64,000 nt of DNA from Pieris napi. Taxonomy: Eukaryota; Arthropoda; Insecta; Lepidoptera; Pieridae. The notes under the pieces are model-generated. The model did no database searches. It was not told the origin of the DNA and saw only the letters and a program-made list of their open reading frames with translations. The stretch is taken from assembly GCF_905475465.1 (NCBI RefSeq), contig NC_062259.1, positions 11,356,501 to 11,420,500 on the forward strand, in the 5' to 3' direction. Below, piece after piece: positions 58,338-64,000 of the stretch. Both the position numbers and the translations under genes were made by a program. Position 1 is the first letter of the stretch, and every line of letters begins with the position of its first letter.

Positions 58338-58597
58338 AATTACATACGGTACCCTAAAGAAGATCGCTGACATCGCGGCACGTGTATGGTCAACGTGCCG
58401 GCTTCAAGGAATTACTCTGCTGACACAGTGTTTACCGCGATTTAACATTTTAATTAAATAAAATATGTTTGCCACTCCGATTATATCTAGCATCGATAAC
58501 GGATGTAATTTTGTAATTTAATTATAAGTTTAAATATAATAAATACCTAGCTAACTATTGGTTTTTTTTGGGAGTCCGGGCTGACGAAATCGTAATT
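58338..58597 (+). repeat. 3' LTR
   Basis: It is 260 bp, same ends and same sequence as 51091-51350 on reading. AATAAA motifs at 58457 and 58538 could end viral or host transcripts. It is followed by AGTT, the right-hand target duplication. Confidence 0.95.
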
Positions 58598-58990
58598 AGT
58601 TCAACAATTATTTATATACATACATACACGAAAGTTGTTTAGTTCCCGAGTTCCATCTACGTACTCGTAGTAAAAGACAATTGCTAAATCAAGTATCTTA
58701 AAACTATGCTTCTTGGCATCCACTTGAAGCGGAATTACAAAAAATCAACAAGTCAAACATTGGAGCGACTTAAAAGTAAAACTTTCGGTATCTTCGTGTT
58801 TTTACCGGACGGCAGGGTTGAATTTATAGTTGGAAGTCGGGTAATTTTTTTAGGCAGGAGTGGCCTTCCACTCTAAAATTATTTTGCATAAAAATAAACA
58901 GATTAGTCGATTGTCCAATTATGAAATATTATGAAACCAAATGGATTCTAAAAAAAATTAAAGGGTTTTAAATTATTTAATTTAAAAAAT

Positions 58991-59278
58991 CAGTGGCGCT
59001 ACAACCTTTTTAGGTCTTGGCCTCAGATTTCGGAATCTGTTTCATGATCATTTTTTTAATCTAATTGGCAAGTAGGTGATCAGCCTTCAGTGCCTGACAC
59101 ATACCATCGACTGTTTGGGTCTAAGACATGTCGGTTTCCTCACGATGTTTTCCTTCACCGTTCGAGCAAATGTTAAATGCGCACATAGAAAGGAAGTCCA
59201 TTGATGCACAGCCGGGGATCGAACCTACGACCTCAGGCATGAGAGTCGCACGCTGAAGCCACTAGGCAACACTACTCA
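58991..59278 (-). mobile_element. SINE family 2, full copy
   Basis: The best-preserved family 2 copy, inverse: 'agtggcgctacaaccttttt', 'gtgatcagccttcagtgcct', 'ccttcaccgttcgagcaaat', 'gccggggatcgaacctacga' and 'cgctgaagccactaggcaac'. The tRNA-like head is complete. Confidence 0.82.
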
Positions 59279-59680
59279 TAAATTATTTAATAGTAAATAA
59301 CAAGTCGGAATTTGAAAGGTTTTTTTTGCAGAAGTGTCTGTTGTGGGGCTCCTAAAGAAATCCGGCCCTGCAGACCGGACTCTCAAAGATAAAGAAAAGT
59401 TCGATTCGAATTTGGCAAATGTAGATAAAGTTAGTGTTAGTGGACTTACATTGAGAATTGCAAACATCCGACTTCGCCGGGATAATCTATTACAAAGCCT
59501 TTCAAAATGAGAAACAGCGGACACCTTTCCGTATAAATTAGCTTGAAACATGCAAACCGCTATACAGATTGATTTTTTTAATTTCAATGCCTCAGTAGAA
59601 ATCGGTTCTCTGCTTGCTCCGATAATGCATATGTTCCATCGGAGAATGAGTGTGGGATTAGAGAGCGCACGAGTGTCCAC
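59276..59680. other. Unidentified open stretch on both strands
   Basis: The minus strand is open for 134 codons, the longest open stretch outside the retroelement and the LINE remnant at 33951-34445. On the plus strand, 59316-59510 is open for 64 codons after an acceptor-like 'gttttttttgcag', with text such as 'GLLKKSGPADRTLKDKEKFD' and 'VSVSGLTLRIANIRLRRDNL', which looks more protein-like. It does not resemble the receptor's next exon. I do not recognise either reading. It may be a retroposed or transposon-derived fragment. Confidence 0.3.
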
Positions 59681-59744
59681 TTGTGCACTACAATAACTCA
59701 GTTATTCAATGTCATGATTTGCCGTGGCGAGGTCGGACCGAAAA

Positions 59745-59880
59745 CATTAATAATAATAAATAATAAATAATAAATCCTTTATTTGCCATGATAGTGGTAC
59801 AAAATAAAATAAAAACAACAACAAGAAAAGTCCGCACAATCAGCCATACAATAACAGGCATGCAAATGTCATAATAAGAA
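59745..59880 (-). repeat. LINE 3' tail with microsatellite
   Basis: Repeated 'aataataaataataaataa' is followed by 'cctttatttgccatgatagt' and 'cagccatacaataacaggca', an inverted 3' end of a non-LTR element. How far the element extends toward 60420 is unclear. Confidence 0.4.
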
Positions 59881-60619
59881 GTCATTTATGAGTTAAGTCA
59901 TTATGAAACTGCGTACACTAAAATGTTGAGTATTGATTTGGAGACAGCATTTGTTTTTAATAAGAAACCAATTTGAAATAATTTTACATTTAATGACTAT
60001 GCACGTAATAATATCGTTTTTTTATTATCCATTATTTTGTCCTATTTAAAAATTATAAAAATACAGGATAAAAAATATTTGACTATATAGGTACAAATTT
60101 TATCATCGAAAAAATATTTATAAAAATTACGATATAATTCACTTCTTCCGAGTCAAAACATACACGAAGTGCACAAGCCTTCAATCATCATAATTTTCTA
60201 ATACTCTTACTAATATTAACTGGTAACTTTAATATATCTATTCTACCTTTGTCAATATAATACAAGAAATACCTATTAGGACATTGAGCACACGCAGAAT
60301 GACGTCGACATGCACTGCATTGACCATGCTTCCATTGCACAAACTGGCCTGTGTCAATCAGGTTATCCTTTGGAGGCTTTCAAAGATGTCTTCAGAATAT
60401 TGAGCATTTGCTATGTGGTTAGGACCGACCATTATTACTGAGTATTGATATTTCGGATATTCCTTTAGAAATTGAGTAAATATAGAGGATGTATATGAAG
60501 CAGTGTGATTTTAATTAAACACTTCTATATGCAAGTACGTAATAAGCCCGTTCGAAAAACTTTCACTGGCAAAACGACATTAAAAACTTTGTCATAGTAG
60601 CGAAAATTATATGGAAAAA

Positions 60620-60735
60620 GTCTGACCCGGCAAACGTTATTTTGCCAGTACTAATCATTTATAATATCATAATTAAATCATAGAGTGAGTGAACACGGAG
60701 GAGTTTGGTACCCAAAACTGTGACAATTTTTTTTT
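60620..60735 (-). repeat. Helitron-like remnant
   Basis: 'tctgacccggcaaacgttat' resembles the terminal part of 44198-44531 in the same orientation. The CTAG end and the body are decayed. Confidence 0.4.
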
Positions 60736-60764
60736 AATAAATTATATCAAAATATAATGTAGGT

Positions 60765-60935
60765 AACACAACGTCCACTTTAGAACGTCAGTAAAAAATA
60801 ATACCTTTGAATTAAGCTCTCGAATCAAGGGCGTAGAACGGACGAGGGGTACTGGCAATAAACTCTCCGTCGCTGCCAAAATGTTTTTACAAAACGTTTA
60901 TATGCAACCATTACATCATACTGCTATTCGTAAAC
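60765..60935 (-). mobile_element. LINE family B 3' end (minus), diverged
   Basis: 'ctcgaatcaagggcgtagaa', 'gtactggcaataaactctcc' and 'atgcaaccattacat' follow the inverse family order. Confidence 0.65.
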
Positions 60936-61749
60936 CAATTGAACAAACGTTTAACTTCTATCAGCAATAGGCGGAAAATAATAGGAAAATGCACATACAT
61001 CGCCGTGGGAATAACACTCAAACATACTAACCTATAATCTATATATTTAATAATGATATATATAATACATGACAAACAATATCACAAAACAGGAAAAAAG
61101 GAGACAAAGCATCGCAATGCGGCTTACTGCTAAAAGCAGTTTCTTCCTGACAACCCATTTATATAATCTAAACATTAAAATACTAATACAATATAACTTA
61201 ACCCTACGATAAAGTATTTAAAAACAATATGCACAAGCTAACTAACCACATACAAACAAAACGAGGCGTGTACTAATAATTTTTTGGTCAGTTTTTTCAA
61301 AATATTCATAAAGACAAAGCATTCCATAACTGAACGGCAGTGACAATGAAGGACGAATTGATAAAACTTCTATTAGAAAAAGTATTTTATTTCATATATA
61401 CTTATTGTGCATCTTGTCGCCCCATTAGTTCTTTCTATTGAAGAGTGTTAAAACAAAAGAATCGATTTTGAATTAGAGCCCCATTGTCAAGCGCAAGATG
61501 TTCAAATGTAGCGATTACACCTTCATTACCCTTACGTCAACCCTCATCTCAACGCGTCTCGGTTCAATCTCGGCGCGGATATTACCGAAATTATGGCAAA
61601 AGCTTCTAGGAAAACGCATAATGAGTCTATGATGAATGGCTGAAAGTGCAAATAATTTAAAAGTATCCTATCATTTATGAAAAATTTACTTAAAATCAAG
61701 ATTTATAGGGGATACTTGATTTGTATAGGGGTTTAACCTGACGATTAGC

Positions 61750-61965
61750 AGTGTTGGCCTAGTGGATTCAGCGTGCGACTCTCATCCGTGAGGTCATAGG
61801 TTCGATCCCCGGCTATGCACCAATGGACTTTCTTTCTATGTGCGCATTTTGCTTGCCTTAGAGCCAAAAAGTCAACGGCGTGCGTCAGGCACAGAAGACT
61901 GATCACCTACTTGCCTATTAGATTACCAAATCATCATGAAACGAATACAGAAATCTGAGAAACGG
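61750..61965 (+). mobile_element. SINE family 2, plus-strand copy
   Basis: The tRNA-like head 'cagtgttggcctagtggatt', B box 'ataggttcgatccccggcta', then 'gactttctttctatgtgcgc', 'gtcaacggcgtgcgtcaggc' and 'gatcacctacttgcctatta'. The end is near 'acagaaatctgaga'. Confidence 0.8.
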
Positions 61966-62087
61966 TTTTTTTTTAACCTGAGAAGTTAAATTTATATTTT
62001 ATTGCAATGCTGAGGAATGTTTTTGAGATTGTAGGCATCAACCGGATTCAGTAATTTTAATTTCCAATAACCAGTAGTAGTAAAGTC

Positions 62088-62800
62088 AAAGTCAAAGTCA
62101 AATCATTTATTTCAATTAGACCATCTAAAATGGCACTTTTGAACGTCAAAAAAAAATATAAAGAAGATTCTAGTTGCCCCTTCCAAAAGGTAGTTTCGTG
62201 TGGAGAAGAATGGGCAAGAAACTCCACACTTACTCTTTTAAAATAGGTTTACAGTATTTTGTTACATTTGTTAAATAATTATATGTGAAGACAATGTACT
62301 CTTAGAATAAACTACTATACTAAAAAAGTTAGTAAACATGTTCCTCACATATTTACAAATATCGAAACCGTAGAATATTAACATTAAAGAGTAATAAAAA
62401 TATTAAAAAAACACAACAAAACAGAGTGTGAGATACAAAAAAAAATCACATTTGTAGCATTATAAATTAAAAAAAAAATAATAATAACAAAAATATGTTA
62501 AAGCAAAAAATCAGCAACCAATTTGATTTTGTCCAGGCTCTATGATTGTCCTATGGAGCAGGACCAGCATGTTTCCAAGCATTCTTATCTTGAATATAAT
62601 AATCTAATTTGTAATATGCTTGTTTACAAAGTGTACTTTTAATAAAACATTTAAATTTTCGTTTATTTAGTTTTAAAATGTCACAAGGTATTTTATTGTA
62701 ACACAGTACCCTATAAATGAATTTTGAACTTTGGCTAATCTGAAAGTACTCTGTAATAACTTAATCATGGCCAAATTTCTGTACCTGCTTTTTCTTATGC
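62088..62800 (-). mobile_element. LINE 3' end and reverse transcriptase C-terminal remnant (minus)
   Basis: It starts with 'aaagtcaaagtcaaagtcaa' (the inverse of a GACTTT tail) and 'aaatggcacttttgaacgtc', and contains 'agaagaatgggcaagaaact'. Further in, the inverse strand encodes 'YRVLCYNKIPCDILKLNKR' and 'AYYKLDYYIQDKNAWKHA', the end of a CR1/Jockey-like reverse transcriptase. It is related to family B but distinct. It is 5'-truncated. Confidence 0.75.
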
Positions 62801-62817
62801 CAACTAAAACCAGCCGT

Positions 62818-62940
62818 TATGCCTGACACCATCGACTTTCGGGGTCTAAGACAGGCCAAGATTTCATCAAGATGTTTTCTTTTCAAACAACAACCTATGA
62901 CCCTAAGACGAAGGTCGCACGCTCAAGCCAACACTGCTCT
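62818..62940 (-). repeat. SINE family 2, degraded copy
   Basis: 'gcctgacaccatcgactttc', 'ggtctaagacaggccaag', 'tcatcaagatgttttctttt' and 'gtcgcacgctcaagccaaca' keep the family order, with losses in the B-box region. Confidence 0.6.
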
Positions 62941-63020
62941 AATTAATAATATAATGAGTAAGAGTCTATTCTTCTCTATATCCCGGAGTAACATCGTAAG
63001 AGAACCACGACGGTAGTCTC

Positions 63021-63267
63021 TAAGGGTGAGATCTATAGAGCGCACTTAGACTTTGCTCAGACTTAACTATAACCATTCCTTAATTTTTTAAAGGATAATA
63101 AAGAAGGTATTGCATGAAATGAAACATCAATTCCTGTCTTAGCTTGAGCTTAGCTTAATCTCACCGCTAAAATGTCTATAAATATACTAAATCATAGTTT
63201 AACCTTAGTGTTTTTCGTATGTAAAGTCTGAGCAAAGTCCAAGTGCGCACTATAGATCTCACCCTTA
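63021..63267. mobile_element. MITE with inverted repeats of about 45 bp
   Basis: TAAGGGTGAGATCTATAGAG at 63021 is mirrored by the end at 63267 ('ctatagatctcacccttA'). The match continues inward through 'cgcacttagactttgctcag' with two or three mismatches. TA at each end suits a Tc1/mariner-type duplication, but the symmetric TAA/TTA would also fit a PIF-type one. It is non-coding. Confidence 0.75.
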
Positions 63268-64000
63268 GTCTCTTTGATTTAGTTTTAATTTGTTTTTTAT
63301 AGAATAGGGGCCAACGAGCCCACGGGTCGGCCAAAATGCGCAGTTGATTGAGTACAACTGAGTACGGATATTGAGATAATTATAGTAAAATGGCATATGG
63401 CATAACCATTATCAGTTTTCAGAGTAGCTGGTATGTCTCAAGAAATAAATAATGAAACGGATGCTGTTATCCGAGTCTTATAAGTGGCACTGGATTTTTA
63501 TCTGCGTTTTAAATAAAATTCTTCATAGCATTCTGCTTTTACTATTGTTTTGCCACGTCGCGTAAAGGTTTTGCTAACTTAATAATAAAATTTGTTCTTT
63601 CACAACATCGATTGCACAATGGACTCACGCTAGAATTTCTATTCAAATCCGAAATATGATTTTCACAATGCATTTGAAAAATATAGATCAAAGGATAGCG
63701 ACGATATTGGCATTTCTATTATAAGCAATATTCGGTTTAATATATAGAGAAAAAAAGTTATAGCTTATATCAATTGAAATTGGAATTCTACACGGAATTC
63801 GAGACTTATTAGGATTAAAGTTACAAGTAACAGTTCCCGCTTAGTCTTTACTTAGTCTCGACTTTGAATCTTACCTTTAAAGTGCCCAGATCATGTACTC
63901 TTTTTCATAAGTCACACAGCTTAAGAAATGAATCCGTCACAAAAGGCGTTTTACATACTTAATTGTAGCGTCAAGCGTCCAAATTGAAGCTACATTAGCT

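Larger units (their letters stand above)
51091..58597 (+). mobile_element. Errantivirus (Gypsy/Ty3 endogenous retrovirus-like element), full length
   Basis: This 7507-bp element is bounded by 260-bp LTRs (51091-51350 and 58338-58597) that I read as identical. AGTT flanks it on both sides (51087-51090 and 58598-58601), the 4-bp duplication usual for this group. In order it holds LTR, primer site, gag, protease-RT-RNase H-integrase, env, polypurine tract and LTR. Layout and sequence resemble the insect errantiviruses TED, 17.6 and 297. It lies in the sense direction within a receptor intron. Identical LTRs indicate recent insertion, yet pol is frameshifted, so this copy could move only with help in trans, unless the break is an assembly error. 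Confidence 0.95.
44096..64000 (+). other. Receptor intron, at least 19.9 kb, 3' end outside the window
   Basis: It starts with GTAAGT. No acceptor followed by the expected continuation of the receptor domain was seen up to 64000. It contains Helitrons, TA-flanked MITEs, SINEs, the errantivirus and LINE tails listed separately. Nothing definite was seen in about 44540-45460, 45950-47550, 47960-48400, 48610-49110, 49395-51085, 58605-58985, 60000-60600, 60940-61745, 61970-62085 and 63270-64000. A possible SINE family 2 shard lies near 46340-46420. Confidence 0.75.

Noticed and set aside
1..64000. A new defence, biosynthetic or CRISPR-type system
   Set aside because: All recognised content is one spliced host gene plus eukaryotic mobile DNA; no clustered accessory genes were found.

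Overview
Organism and overall character. This is AT-rich eukaryotic DNA, almost all intronic, from an insect and most probably a lepidopteran. The reasons are three spliced exons of an insect AMPA-type glutamate receptor, and a dense mix of tRNA-derived SINEs, LINE 3' ends, Helitron ends and MITEs typical of moth and butterfly genomes. There are no bacterial-style genes, operons, CRISPR arrays or rRNA genes. The species cannot be fixed from the sequence alone. Host gene. One plus-strand gene appears to cross the whole window. Exons at 7353-7499, 31875-32002 and 43966-44095 join in phase and encode about 135 residues of the extracellular amino-terminal (LIVBP/ANF-receptor-like) domain of a GluRI-class ionotropic glutamate receptor. 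The introns are about 24.4 kb and 12.0 kb, and a third runs at least 19.9 kb to the window end. The signal-peptide exon, ligand-binding lobes and membrane segments lie outside. Mobile DNA, left to right. 1-7.35 kb: LINE remnants, a Helitron (3641-4063) and MITEs (4.75-5.25, 5.8-6.1 and 6.57-6.83 kb, the last a hAT type with an 8-bp duplication). 7.5-31.9 kb intron: a 112-bp MITE just after the exon, converging SINEs at 8.4-8.9 kb, many LINE fragments, a 1.44-kb foldback element (19357-20796) inside an older repeat, and a decayed PIF/Harbinger transposase piece (21.1 kb). 32.0-44.0 kb intron: LINE reverse transcriptase remnants, a repeat whose relative sits at 18.3 kb, a SINE, and a nested LINE/LINE/MITE stack at 40.1-40.95 kb. 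44.1-64 kb: Helitrons, TA-flanked MITEs, SINEs, two unidentified open stretches, and the largest feature, a full-length endogenous retrovirus-like element. The retroelement (51091-58597, 7507 bp) is an errantivirus (Gypsy/Ty3 group, TED/17.6/297-like) in the sense orientation of the host gene. It has two 260-bp LTRs that read as identical, an AGTT target duplication, a tRNA-Ser-type primer site, gag, pol, env and a polypurine tract. It looks young but damaged: pol is split by a frameshift in the reverse transcriptase domain, and the gag-pol junction is closed in both relevant frames. The env reading frame is open, with a furin-type site, fusion peptide and membrane anchor, but no visible signal peptide. 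How they work together: the receptor exons are host coding sequence, and everything else recognised is mobile DNA that has expanded the introns. No clearly new functional system was found. The most unusual structures are the damaged but recent errantivirus, the foldback element with its empty site visible in the same window, and a MITE family using a CTG duplication.
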